NCBI GenBank assembly: GCA_937967455.1
Contig: CALCJK010000003.1
Location: 124,001-188,000, forward strand
Direction: 5' to 3'
Source: an uncultured bacterium
GTDB taxonomy: Bacteria > Bacteroidota > Ignavibacteria > UBA10030 > BY39
DNA length: 64,000 nucleotides
Shown piece by piece: positions 28,861-37,989 of this stretch; position 1 is the first letter of the stretch; each line of letters starts with the position of its first letter. Both the position numbers and the translations under genes were made by a program. Under the pieces are notes generated by a model that searched no databases, was not told the DNA's origin, and worked only from the letters and a program-made list of their open reading frames with translations.

Positions 28861-29587
28861 ACAAATTTTGCTTGCAGATATAAAAGTAGACATTCTCGAT
28901 AGTCATCAAATAGAACAAAGAATATCAGAATTAATTTATTCTAATTCTAAGGTTTGGATCTCTTATGTCAATGCGCATGCTTTAAATTTAGCACAGGAGT
29001 ATGATTGGTTTAAAGATTATTTAAACAAATCTGAAATATCTTATGCAGACGGTCAGGGAATTAGATTTGCTGCTTGGCTATTAAGAAAGCCTATACCTCC
29101 TTTGGTGAATCTTACACGCTGGTCTTGGAGTTTGTTTAAGTTCTGTGAGGAAAATAAATTTTCCATTTATTTGCTGGGAGCAAAAGAAAATGTAATACAA
29201 AAAGCTGTTGAAAATTTATCTAAAAAATATCCAAAACTTAATATTTCAGGATATCACAACGGTTATTTCGAAAAAACAAGGGAAGAATCTAAAAGAATCT
29301 GTGAATTAATTTCACAAAAAAAACCTAACATTCTAATTGTAGGTATGGGCATGCCACTACAAGAGCAATGGATAAAAGAAAACATAGATAATTTGAATGT
29401 GAATGTTATTATGAATGCTGGAAGCTGTCTTGATATTATTGCTGGCACAAAAAAAGTTTGCCCAAAATGGATGTCGGATATCGGATTAGAATGGGCTTTC
29501 AGACTTTCTCAAGAACCTAAAAGACTATTTAAAAGATATATTCTTGGTAATCCAAAATTTGTTTATTATATTTTAACAAAAAAATGA
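28853..29587 (+). CDS. WecG/TagA/CpsF family glycosyltransferase (GT26)
   Basis: A 244-residue N-acetylmannosaminyl/glucosyl-transferase-type enzyme. Diagnostic parts are YVNAHALNLA, SYADGQGIRFAAWLL, IYLLGAKENV, LIVGMGMPLQEQWI and the C-terminal WAFRLSQEPKRLFKRY. It overlaps GT9 by 8 bp and the C25 peptidase gene by 4 bp. It would add a sugar to a lipid-linked glycan. In T9SS bacteria, envelope glycolipids anchor secreted proteins, so the link to the next gene is suggestive only. Confidence 0.92.
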   Translation: MNKQILLADIKVDILDSHQIEQRISELIYSNSKVWISYVNAHALNLAQEYDWFKDYLNKSEISYADGQGIRFAAWLLRKPIPPLVNLTRWSWSLFKFCEENKFSIYLLGAKENVIQKAVENLSKKYPKLNISGYHNGYFEKTREESKRICELISQKKPNILIVGMGMPLQEQWIKENIDNLNVNVIMNAGSCLDIIAGTKKVCPKWMSDIGLEWAFRLSQEPKRLFKRYILGNPKFVYYILTKK

Positions 29588-32500
29588 TTTTAATGAAAAA
29601 TTCATTTAAAATTTTGTTTTTGATATTACCCCTATCGGTTTTAGCCCAGCAAAACTCTTTTGAAATTCTGCAACAATCAACTACCGAACTTGTAATCAGA
29701 TATATTCCTCAACAATATAATATGATACCGGTTGAGATAAATCAGGAGATTTATCAAATACCTTCCGGTTCTAATTCTGGCTTAACTAACGAAATTGGAA
29801 AACCTGCATTGCCAATTGAAGCAACATTAATTGCTGTACCACCTGATAAGAAAATATTATATGAAATCTTGGAATCTAAGTTTATCACATACGAAAATCA
29901 AAAAATTGCTCCAGTTCCTGTAGAGTATATAGATGATGAAGGGGAAACAAAAAGTCTATATCAGAAAAATGAATATTTTTACAATACTTATACCGAGTAT
30001 TATCCTGGTGAAATTATCAAAATTGAACAATCCATTCCTTTTAGATATAATTATGTTGCAAAGTTGAACTTTTTCCCAATGCAATATATCCCGGCTACAA
30101 ATGTTTTGCGCCAATATACCCATTTTGTGTTTCGAATAAAATTTATCGAGACTGAACAAAATAAAAATATTAGACTTTTAGAAATTAACGATTCTCAATA
30201 TGAGTCAGTGTATAAATCTCTAATACTCAATTATGAGCAATCAAAAAAATTTAGATATAAAGAATTATTAGTAGAAAAAAATAAATCTGATTCAACACGA
30301 AATTGGTGGGAAACAGGACGTTATTATTATAAAATCCCTGTTATTAATGATGGAATGCACCGTTTAACTTACCAACAGCTTTTAAATGCAGGTATCAATT
30401 TGCAGAATATATCAACATCATCTATTGCAATGTATTATAGAGGGAAATCGATACCAATACTGGTTAATACCAGTCATCCAGATCCGCAAAATTGGTATAT
30501 AGATTTTTATGGAAATAAAAAATACGGCGACACAACATATTTTGATATCTATTCTGATACAAGCATTTATTGGCTTACATGGAATGATTCTGATCCAAAG
30601 AGATTTATATCACAAAGCGAAATTATATCTTCTCCAATTTATTTTGTAAACACTCATTATTTGACTAGACATTTTGAAAAAGATTCTAATTATTATTATG
30701 GTTATAACGATAATGAAATTAGAACAGTTGAAGATGTTAAAGGAGAAGGATGGTACTGGTTGGATTTTTTCCCTGGTTATGTAAAAACAATCAATTTTAC
30801 TATTGATACAATTCCACCTCCAACTGGTGATACATGCCGTTTTAAAATACGAATGAACGGAATGACAGCTATAGATCCTCCAGATACGGCTGTTTCTAGA
30901 CATTTAGCTCGGATAGCACTAAATAATTATCTTATTGATTCGATATTCTGGATTCAAAATGATGAAGTTCTCTACACAAAAATTATTAAGGATAGTATAC
31001 TTAAAAAGGGCACAAATACTCTTGAAATAAGATCAATCAATATTCCAACTAGAGTAAATAAATTCTATCTGGATTGGTTTAAATTATCTTTTAAATGTCC
31101 TCTATCTGTTTACAATAATTTTTTGGATTTTATTTCACCTGCATTTTCAACTTCTGATCCAGTGGAGTTCGAAATTTCTAATGTTACAAGCGATAGTATT
31201 GATGTTTTTGATTTAACAACAAACCGGGTTATTACAAACGTTTATAAAGATGGAAATTTATGGAAATTTAAGGATACTTGTAAAATACAAAAACGATATA
31301 TAGTAACGGGAAAAAATCAAAGGGAAATACCTACTGCAATTGTACCTCACTTATTCAAAGATATTCGTGCTAACTCCACTGGCGCCGATTATATAATAAT
31401 TACACATCCTTTATTTATAACTAGTGCTAATGTTTTAGCAAACGATCGCAGTTCGCGCAATAATATTCGAACTTCAGTAATTAATGTTTTAGATATTTAT
31501 GATGAATTTAATTTTGGACATTTAAATCCAGTTTCTATAAAAACATTTTTAAAATATGCTTATAGTAACTGGCAAATACCTGCTCCCGCTTATGTAACTT
31601 TTTTTGGTGATGCTTGCATCGATTTTAAAAATAAATTTGCCTCAACTACCAAGAAAAATTATGTCCCCGGGTATGGAAATCCAATGAGCGACAATGTATA
31701 TGTTTGTTTCGATTCGGTTTATAAGTTTTTACCTTATATGATAGTTGGTAGAATTCCTGTTGAAAACCAAACTCAAGCACAACAAGTTGTAAATAAAATA
31801 TTAAACTATGAAAATCCACCCTTTGATTACTGGAATAAAAGAATGATGTTTGTGACAGGAGGTACAAATTCAAGCGAACAATGGCAATTTAACTCACTTT
31901 CAAATTTATTAATCAATGAAAGTGTAACACCTTTCCCATTAGGAGGGGAGGTTTTTAAAATCTATAAATCCTCCTCTGCAATAATTGATGGTGATTATAA
32001 ATATTATATGCAAGGATTGGTAAATGAAGGTTTATCATTTATCAATTTTATTGGTCATTCTGGTGGCAGAATATGGAACGTTGATATAGGTAATCCTAAT
32101 GATTTACAAAACACAAACGGAAAACTTCCTTTCATAAATAGTGTAAGTTGTAATATTGGAGCTTTTTACTCTTATTATGCAAATGTTCTCTCAGAAGATT
32201 TTTTATTTGCTGATAACAAAGGAGCAATTGGATGTTGGGCAAGCTCTCACATAAGTTCTGCTAATACAGGTTACTGGTTAACAAAAAAATTCCTTTTTGC
32301 TGCAACGAAAGAATCAGTCCAAGCCTTTGGAGATTTAACTCACCTTTCAAAATTATATTTTTGGATGATAAATGGATATACTACAACTCCGACTATAATT
32401 CATACTTTTAATCTTTATCCGTTAATTGGTGAACCTTATACAAGGTTTGCAATTCCTAATAAACCAAATTTGGTGGTTACTTCAGATCTTTTATCATATT

Positions 32501-35004
32501 CGCCAAGCTCACCTGTTGCAGATAATTTTGTCTATTTAAAAATAATACTGAAAAATTATGGTATAATGGCTTCAGACAGTATAACTATCTGGGTAAAAGA
32601 TAATCACATTGATGAGTTTGGAAAAAATCTGGGAGAAAGCGATCTGGTGCCACCGTTTAAATGGCGTTCATTTGCATATGTTGACACAATAAATATTGAA
32701 TGGGATGTGCGTACAAAAGCTGGTTCACACACTATTACTGTAATTCTGGATCCATTAAATTCAATAGATGAAATATATGAGACAGATAATTCTGCACAAA
32801 TTAGTTTATATGTTCATAAAAATTCAATCCAGATTTTACAACCTTTACCTTTCTCAATTGTTAATAGTGGTGTGCAACAACTGAGAGTTACTATACCTAT
32901 GATATTTGATACAATGCAAACATTTCAAACAACGACAGATGATTCGGTTATTTTTTATAAAAATCAGGATTTCAAAAATTCTCAATATTCTTTTTACTTT
33001 GAACTTGACACTGTATCAACTTTTGATAGCGAATTCAAAATTGTTTCTCCTCCAATTACTCCATCGCTTGTTTACGCTGAATGGACAACACCTAATTTAG
33101 CTGATGCGAAAGTGTATTTCTGGAGGTGCAGAACTTATGATGGTAAACATTATGGCGCATGGGTTTATTCATCATTTAACACTAATAATAGTGAATATAA
33201 TGCAAACTTAGTGCAGTGGAATCAGCATAAACCTAACCAATTTTTCTTGAATACTAAAAAGAATGTGGAAATCACGCCAAGCGGGATATCGATGAAAGCG
33301 TCAAGTGGTCTGGAAATTTATGTCCGTTCACTTGGTTATCGGGCAAATATGGATCAAGATTATTACAGTATCATAAAAATAGGAGATATTGTAATTTCTG
33401 GTTTATGGTGGTATGATAATAGTAACTATTATAGTTACATTGTTGCACGAATAGATCCAAGAACTGGAGATTTTGTTGCCAAAGGTTATTCACTCTTTAA
33501 TGTAGGTCAACCCGATAGTATGCTAAGTTTTATTCAAAATACTCCTGTTGGGCATTACATTGTTTTAGCTGTGGTGCAAAATGGACAGTCATCTATGAAT
33601 GAGAATCTATATCAAGCTATTGAAAACCTAGGTGCAGTCTGGATAAGAAGTGTTCTTCCTGGACATGCATGGGCATTGATAAGTAGAAAAGGAACATCAG
33701 GTCCAATGATGACACCACTTGAATCATATAGTCCTACTGCAGTGGCTGATACAAACTTCACAATTCCAAATTATTATAGATCTGGAATTGGTGAAATTGT
33801 CTCACCGTTAATTGGTCCGGCAAGTGTTTGGCAAGATTTTATTTGGGAAAATCAAGTACCAGCTAAATCTGATATAAATGTATTTATTATTGGGGTAAAG
33901 AAAGATTATACAGTTGATACATTGTTTACAGTTGCAAGCAACAATTATAATGTTGATCTAACATCAATAAGTTCATCAATATACAGATGGCTTAAACTCG
34001 TTGCACAATTGTCAAATTTAGATGGTGAGGTCACACCTATTCTTAATAAGTGGAAATTAATTTATACACACCCACCTGAATTGGCAACAAGTCCTTTGGT
34101 ATTTGAAGCACCACGAATTATAAACAGAACCGATCCATTTAATGTAAATATAAAAGTTTTTAATCTTGATAATAAACCAATTGATAGCATAAACGTATCC
34201 TTTTCAATTTTCCCGGATCATTTTTTAGAAGATTTATGGATTGATTCAATATCGGCTAAGAGCTCAATAACTGTAAATAAAGTACTAAATGTTTCCAGTT
34301 TTTATGGTGATCAAATACTTCTAACAAATATTGCATCAAATCCAAAATATAATGAATTAGTGTTAGAGAACAATAAATTAAATTATAATTTTTTCATTGA
34401 TTATGGTGTGAGCGTTTTTGAAGATGTTGAGATTAGATTCGATGGAAAGAAAATTTCCGATGGTGATTATGTTGCTGCAAAACCAAAGTTGCAAATTCTA
34501 TTACCAAAGAATTTTCCAATAGATGAAATAGAGCAAGTAAATATTGATGGAAATAATATTTTAAGTTATGGGACTCAAAAAACAGATGTTAACCAGAACA
34601 TTATTGAATTTACACCAGAACTTACCAATGGAATACATAATCTAACAATTTATAGAAAAATCAACAGAGTGTTAAATTCAATTAATTTTAAAGTTTCTCT
34701 TGAGCCTATGATACTCGATATATTAGTATATCCAAATCCGTTTATTAATGAGACTTATTTCACATTTAATTTAGTTGGAGAAAGGCAACCTGGAAAATTA
34801 GTAATCGACATTTATACCACTGCTGGTAGAAAGATCAAAGAAATTGAGAATACCTTTTTGGAGATTGGTTATAATAGAATAAAATGGGACGGAAGGGATA
34901 GAGATGGTAATGATGTCGCCAATGGTGTATATTTATACCGAATAAGAGCCAAATATGAAAAAGAAATTACAAGTAAATTTGATAAAATAGTTCGGTTTAA
35001 GTAA
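29584..35004 (+). CDS. Gingipain-type (C25) peptidase with T9SS C-terminal domain, PorU/PorU2-like
   Basis: A very large exported cysteine peptidase (1806 residues). Order: signal peptide (to about 22); beta-rich N-terminal region; C25 domain (about 590-950) with catalytic H825 (FIGHSGG) and C856 (SVSCNIGAF); CARDB-like domain (about 960-1075); an ILEI/PANDER-like domain (about 1240-1375, with ARIDPRTGDFVAKGY and GHYIVLAVVQNG); a second CARDB-like part (about 1500-1600); FlgD-like T9SS domain (about 1715-1806) with YPNPF and NGVYLYRIRAKY. The His-Cys spacing resembles the PorU sortase. It could be a sortase or a surface protease. ATG 29593 is an equally good start. Confidence 0.9.
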   Translation: MILMKNSFKILFLILPLSVLAQQNSFEILQQSTTELVIRYIPQQYNMIPVEINQEIYQIPSGSNSGLTNEIGKPALPIEATLIAVPPDKKILYEILESKFITYENQKIAPVPVEYIDDEGETKSLYQKNEYFYNTYTEYYPGEIIKIEQSIPFRYNYVAKLNFFPMQYIPATNVLRQYTHFVFRIKFIETEQNKNIRLLEINDSQYESVYKSLILNYEQSKKFRYKELLVEKNKSDSTRNWWETGRYYYKIPVINDGMHRLTYQQLLNAGINLQNISTSSIAMYYRGKSIPILVNTSHPDPQNWYIDFYGNKKYGDTTYFDIYSDTSIYWLTWNDSDPKRFISQSEIISSPIYFVNTHYLTRHFEKDSNYYYGYNDNEIRTVEDVKGEGWYWLDFFPGYVKTINFTIDTIPPPTGDTCRFKIRMNGMTAIDPPDTAVSRHLARIALNNYLIDSIFWIQNDEVLYTKIIKDSILKKGTNTLEIRSINIPTRVNKFYLDWFKLSFKCPLSVYNNFLDFISPAFSTSDPVEFEISNVTSDSIDVFDLTTNRVITNVYKDGNLWKFKDTCKIQKRYIVTGKNQREIPTAIVPHLFKDIRANSTGADYIIITHPLFITSANVLANDRSSRNNIRTSVINVLDIYDEFNFGHLNPVSIKTFLKYAYSNWQIPAPAYVTFFGDACIDFKNKFASTTKKNYVPGYGNPMSDNVYVCFDSVYKFLPYMIVGRIPVENQTQAQQVVNKILNYENPPFDYWNKRMMFVTGGTNSSEQWQFNSLSNLLINESVTPFPLGGEVFKIYKSSSAIIDGDYKYYMQGLVNEGLSFINFIGHSGGRIWNVDIGNPNDLQNTNGKLPFINSVSCNIGAFYSYYANVLSEDFLFADNKGAIGCWASSHISSANTGYWLTKKFLFAATKESVQAFGDLTHLSKLYFWMINGYTTTPTIIHTFNLYPLIGEPYTRFAIPNKPNLVVTSDLLSYSPSSPVADNFVYLKIILKNYGIMASDSITIWVKDNHIDEFGKNLGESDLVPPFKWRSFAYVDTINIEWDVRTKAGSHTITVILDPLNSIDEIYETDNSAQISLYVHKNSIQILQPLPFSIVNSGVQQLRVTIPMIFDTMQTFQTTTDDSVIFYKNQDFKNSQYSFYFELDTVSTFDSEFKIVSPPITPSLVYAEWTTPNLADAKVYFWRCRTYDGKHYGAWVYSSFNTNNSEYNANLVQWNQHKPNQFFLNTKKNVEITPSGISMKASSGLEIYVRSLGYRANMDQDYYSIIKIGDIVISGLWWYDNSNYYSYIVARIDPRTGDFVAKGYSLFNVGQPDSMLSFIQNTPVGHYIVLAVVQNGQSSMNENLYQAIENLGAVWIRSVLPGHAWALISRKGTSGPMMTPLESYSPTAVADTNFTIPNYYRSGIGEIVSPLIGPASVWQDFIWENQVPAKSDINVFIIGVKKDYTVDTLFTVASNNYNVDLTSISSSIYRWLKLVAQLSNLDGEVTPILNKWKLIYTHPPELATSPLVFEAPRIINRTDPFNVNIKVFNLDNKPIDSINVSFSIFPDHFLEDLWIDSISAKSSITVNKVLNVSSFYGDQILLTNIASNPKYNELVLENNKLNYNFFIDYGVSVFEDVEIRFDGKKISDGDYVAAKPKLQILLPKNFPIDEIEQVNIDGNNILSYGTQKTDVNQNIIEFTPELTNGIHNLTIYRKINRVLNSINFKVSLEPMILDILVYPNPFINETYFTFNLVGERQPGKLVIDIYTTAGRKIKEIENTFLEIGYNRIKWDGRDRDGNDVANGVYLYRIRAKYEKEITSKFDKIVRFK

Positions 35005-35006
35005 TA

Positions 35007-35038
35007 TTTGTTATTAAATCAAAAATTTCTTATCTTCA
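35007..35038 (+). promoter_or_regulatory. Candidate secG promoter
   Basis: TTTG (35007-35010) and TATCTTCA (35031-35038) are 20 bp apart, immediately after the C25 stop codon and 29 bp before the secG ATG. Confidence 0.5.
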
Positions 35039-35067
35039 TAAAAGTTTAAATATAAAGGTTAAATAGA

Positions 35068-35409
35068 ATGTTTTGGTTTTTAATTGGAATTGAAGTATTA
35101 ATAGCAATTTTGATTATTATTGTGGTATTAATGCAGTCCAGCAAAGGTGGTGGTTTGGCAGGCACTTTTGGTGGAGCTCAGATGGGTGCGATGTTTGGTG
35201 TTCGTCGCACAGCCGACTTTCTGAGTAAATTTACTGCAATTTTAGCTACAATATTTATAATTTTAAGTTTAGTAATAAATATATTCTTCTTGCCAGGACG
35301 TACTACAACAACAGAAAGTGTTATTCAAAGAAGTACAGGTACTGTACCTCCTCCTTTGCCACCTGTACAATCTTCAGAAACTGAGCCAGGTTCAGCTCCT
35401 ACTCAATAA
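35068..35409 (+). CDS. secG: Preprotein translocase subunit SecG
   Basis: A 113-residue inner-membrane protein of the SecYEG channel. Two membrane helices (about 4-22 and 55-75) flank the conserved SSKGGGLAGTFGG loop, which is the family signature. The C-terminal tail is rich in Pro, Thr and Ser. tRNA-Lys follows after 6 bp. Confidence 0.93.
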   Translation: MFWFLIGIEVLIAILIIIVVLMQSSKGGGLAGTFGGAQMGAMFGVRRTADFLSKFTAILATIFIILSLVINIFFLPGRTTTTESVIQRSTGTVPPPLPPVQSSETEPGSAPTQ

Positions 35410-35415
35410 CTTTAT

Positions 35416-35488
<73 letters not shown>

Positions 35489-35514
35489 CGGCTTAATACC
35501 TAATTTTCCTATCG

Positions 35515-36015
35515 ATGGAAGCCTTTTTTAAAATATCACCCAAAACTTCTAAAATTGAAAAATATAAAGAAGCTTTTAAGCAGGTAAAATCTCTTGTTGA
35601 AAATGAAAAAAATTTGTTATCAAATTTAGCCAATACCTGTTCAATATTAAAAATTTACTTTAATAATGAATTTAGCTGGGTAGGGTTTTACTTGCTTTCT
35701 CCAAATAAAAAACAATTAACACTGGGACCTTTTCAAGGTAAACCTGCATGTACAAGAATAAAAGTTGGAAAAGGTGTGTGTGGACAAGCAGTGAAATTAA
35801 GAAAAACTTTAGTTGTTCCAGATGTTTCAAAATTTCCTGGTCACATATATTGCGATCCAGATTCAAAATCAGAAATTGTGATACCTATGATTAAACGTGG
35901 TTCAGTAATTGGTGTTCTTGATATTGATAGTCATAAATATGAAACATTTGATGAAATCGATAGATTTTATTTAGAAAAAATTGTTGAAATGATACTGTAT
36001 CAAATTAAAAATTGA
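35515..36015 (+). CDS. msrC: Free methionine-R-sulfoxide reductase (GAF domain)
   Basis: A 166-residue GAF-fold enzyme that reduces free methionine-R-sulfoxide. The three cysteines C79, C89 and C113 have the same spacing (10 and 24) as the catalytic set of the E. coli enzyme as I remember it (84, 94, 118), in PACTRIKVGKGVCG and HIYCDPDSKSEIVIP. The FSWVGFYLL segment is also typical. It starts an apparent operon with the SDR and LOG genes. Confidence 0.92.
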   Translation: MEAFFKISPKTSKIEKYKEAFKQVKSLVENEKNLLSNLANTCSILKIYFNNEFSWVGFYLLSPNKKQLTLGPFQGKPACTRIKVGKGVCGQAVKLRKTLVVPDVSKFPGHIYCDPDSKSEIVIPMIKRGSVIGVLDIDSHKYETFDEIDRFYLEKIVEMILYQIKN

Positions 36016-36016
36016 A

Positions 36017-36739
36017 ATGAATAGTTTTGAAAAAGATGTAGTCCTGATAACTGGTGCTTCAAAAAGGCTGGGTAAGGAAATAGCAACTTTATTAGCGCAA
36101 AATAATTTTAATCTTGGGATTCATTATTTTAAATCAAGTACAGAAGCAATCAAATTATCTTTAGATTTAAGTAGAAAGTATAATATAAATGCAATCCCTT
36201 TTAAAGCTGATTTAAGGGATATAAAACAAATCAAAATTTTAATAAACAATGTATATAGAAATTTTGGTAGGTTAGACGTTTTAGTAAATAATGCAGCTGT
36301 TTTCAAAAAAGGAAATTTGAAAGCATCTAATGAAAAAGTGTGGGATGAAACTCTAAATACAAACCTAAAAAGTATTTTTTTTCTAAGCAAATATGCTTCG
36401 ACAAAAATGTTAGTTAATAAAAAGGGTGTTATTATCAATATTGCTTCATTAGGTGGATTAAGACCGTTTATTGAACATATTCCTTATTCTGTTTCAAAAG
36501 CTGGATTGATTATGCTTACAAAATGTCTGGCAAAAGCACTTGCTCCAGATGTAAGAGTAAATGCGATAGCTCCTGGAACTATAAACTTTAGTGGTGAAAA
36601 ATTAATTGCTGAAAGAAAACTATTAAAGGATTATGTGAATGCAACAGAAATCGCAAAGTTAGTTAATTCACTAATTATAGATTATAAACACATAACTGGT
36701 CAGTGTATACCAATTGAAAGTGGTAATTTATTGATATGA
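36017..36739 (+). CDS. Short-chain dehydrogenase/reductase
   Basis: A 240-residue NAD(P)H-dependent oxidoreductase. The cofactor motif is TGASKRLGKEIA, followed by NNAAV, a catalytic serine in IASLGG and the YxxxK pair in YSVSKAG. The SKRLGKEIA form resembles pteridine reductase-like SDRs, but the substrate is not determined. It starts two bases after the msrC stop and overlaps the LOG gene by 4 bp (ATGA). Confidence 0.88.
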   Translation: MNSFEKDVVLITGASKRLGKEIATLLAQNNFNLGIHYFKSSTEAIKLSLDLSRKYNINAIPFKADLRDIKQIKILINNVYRNFGRLDVLVNNAAVFKKGNLKASNEKVWDETLNTNLKSIFFLSKYASTKMLVNKKGVIINIASLGGLRPFIEHIPYSVSKAGLIMLTKCLAKALAPDVRVNAIAPGTINFSGEKLIAERKLLKDYVNATEIAKLVNSLIIDYKHITGQCIPIESGNLLI

Positions 36740-37578
36740 GGAAGAAAATTACAAATACAATAAGTAAAAGAATGCCAAAGGCTTATGAAAATATAGAATT
36801 TCTAAAAGGTACTTATGGCAGAGAAATACGGATATTAGCAGAATATGCTGAACCAAGAGCTAGGTTTATAAAAGAAAAGATTGAAGATACAATAGTTTTT
36901 TTCGGTTCAGCACGTGTATTACCTCCTGATGAAGCGAGAAAGAGATTGAAATTAATAAAAGGGAAAATTAAAAGTAGACACAAAATCAAAGGATCATTGA
37001 AGTTAGCTTATGAAAAGGCTCAAATTGCCTGTAAAATGTCTCAATATTATGACGAGGCGTTTAAATTATCAAAGATGTTGACGAATTGGTCAAACAAGTT
37101 AGATCATAAAAAGAGATTTGTAATATGCTCCGGTGGTGGTCCTGGAATCATGGAAGCTGCAAATAAGGGAGCACTTTCGGCAGGTGGCAAGTCAATTGGA
37201 TTGAATATTAGTTTGCCACATGAACAGTATCCCAATCCTTATATTAGCAAAGAATTAAATTTTGAATTTCATTACTTCTTTATGAGAAAGTTCTGGTTTG
37301 TATATTTGGCTAAAGCAATGATTATTTTTCCGGGTGGTTTTGGGACTATGGATGAACTTTTTGAGGTTTTAACATTGTTACAAAGTCAGAAGATTCAAAA
37401 GCATTTGATAGTTGTTCTTTATGGAAAGGAATATTGGTCAAAAATCATCAATTTCCCGGAAATGATCAGATTAGGCGTTATTAGTAAAAAAGATTTAAAG
37501 CTTTTTAAAATATGTGACAATCCTGAAGAGACGTTTAAATTTTTAAAAAGCGAATTATCTAAGTATTTTTTAAAGTAA
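36736..37578 (+). CDS. LOG family protein (cytokinin-riboside phosphoribohydrolase-like)
   Basis: The protein is 280 residues. The C-terminal two thirds are a LOG/TIGR00730 domain with CSGGGPGIMEAANKGA and the nucleotide-binding PGGFGTMDELFEVLT. An N-terminal extension of about 90 residues is rich in Lys and Arg. LOG proteins hydrolyse nucleoside monophosphates to base and ribose phosphate; the lysine decarboxylase name used in many databases is misleading. It is the last gene before tmRNA. Confidence 0.88.
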   Translation: MRKKITNTISKRMPKAYENIEFLKGTYGREIRILAEYAEPRARFIKEKIEDTIVFFGSARVLPPDEARKRLKLIKGKIKSRHKIKGSLKLAYEKAQIACKMSQYYDEAFKLSKMLTNWSNKLDHKKRFVICSGGGPGIMEAANKGALSAGGKSIGLNISLPHEQYPNPYISKELNFEFHYFFMRKFWFVYLAKAMIIFPGGFGTMDELFEVLTLLQSQKIQKHLIVVLYGKEYWSKIINFPEMIRLGVISKKDLKLFKICDNPEETFKFLKSELSKYFLK

Positions 37579-37615
37579 ATTGTATAATTATTTGGAATAT
37601 AATGAATTGTATTAT

Positions 37616-37984
37616 GGGGATGATGTGGTTTCGACGGGGATGAGGATGGTCAGAATGGCATTCCGTGCTCTCCGAGTTGCACGTAAAAAAACGGAAAAAA
37701 TAATAAGTGCGAACTACAATTACGCACTGGCTGCTTAATAATCGCTAATAGCGATTAAGTAGCCCATCCAGTATAAATTTGCCTGATGATTTATATCTGG
37801 GTGTCGAAAATAATCAGGCTCGCTTCTGAAATTTCTCAGGTTTCAGAAGTTAAAAATACTGAGATAGCTTGATTGTGCGGTGCCCGATTCCTGCACTTCA
37901 AGCAAAAAAACAAAGATCGGGCTATGAATGTAGATGTTCTGATGGTCTTCGCTTCGGACCGGGGTTCGACTCCCCGCATCTCCA
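37616..37984 (+). ncRNA. ssrA: Transfer-messenger RNA (tmRNA)
   Basis: About 369 nt. The 5' end GGGGATGATGTGGTTTCGACG pairs with the 3' end GCATCTCC, and a T-arm GGGGTTCGACTCCCC completes the tRNA-like domain. The reading frame resumes at GCG 37709 and encodes ANYNYALAA before TAA at 37736-37738. Downstream helices with repeated G/C runs fit the pseudoknots. CCA is not encoded. It rescues stalled ribosomes and tags their products for proteolysis. Standard one-piece form. Confidence 0.97.
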
Positions 37985-37989
37985 CAAAT

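Noticed and set aside
36736-37578. LOG-family protein as lysine decarboxylase
   Set aside because: The PGGFGTMDE motif is that of LOG phosphoribohydrolases; the decarboxylase label is an old annotation error.
37585-37615. Promoter pair for tmRNA (TTG 37580-37582 and TATAATGA 37598-37605)
   Set aside because: The spacer is only 15 bp and the better-spaced boxes do not match TAnnTT. No confident call.
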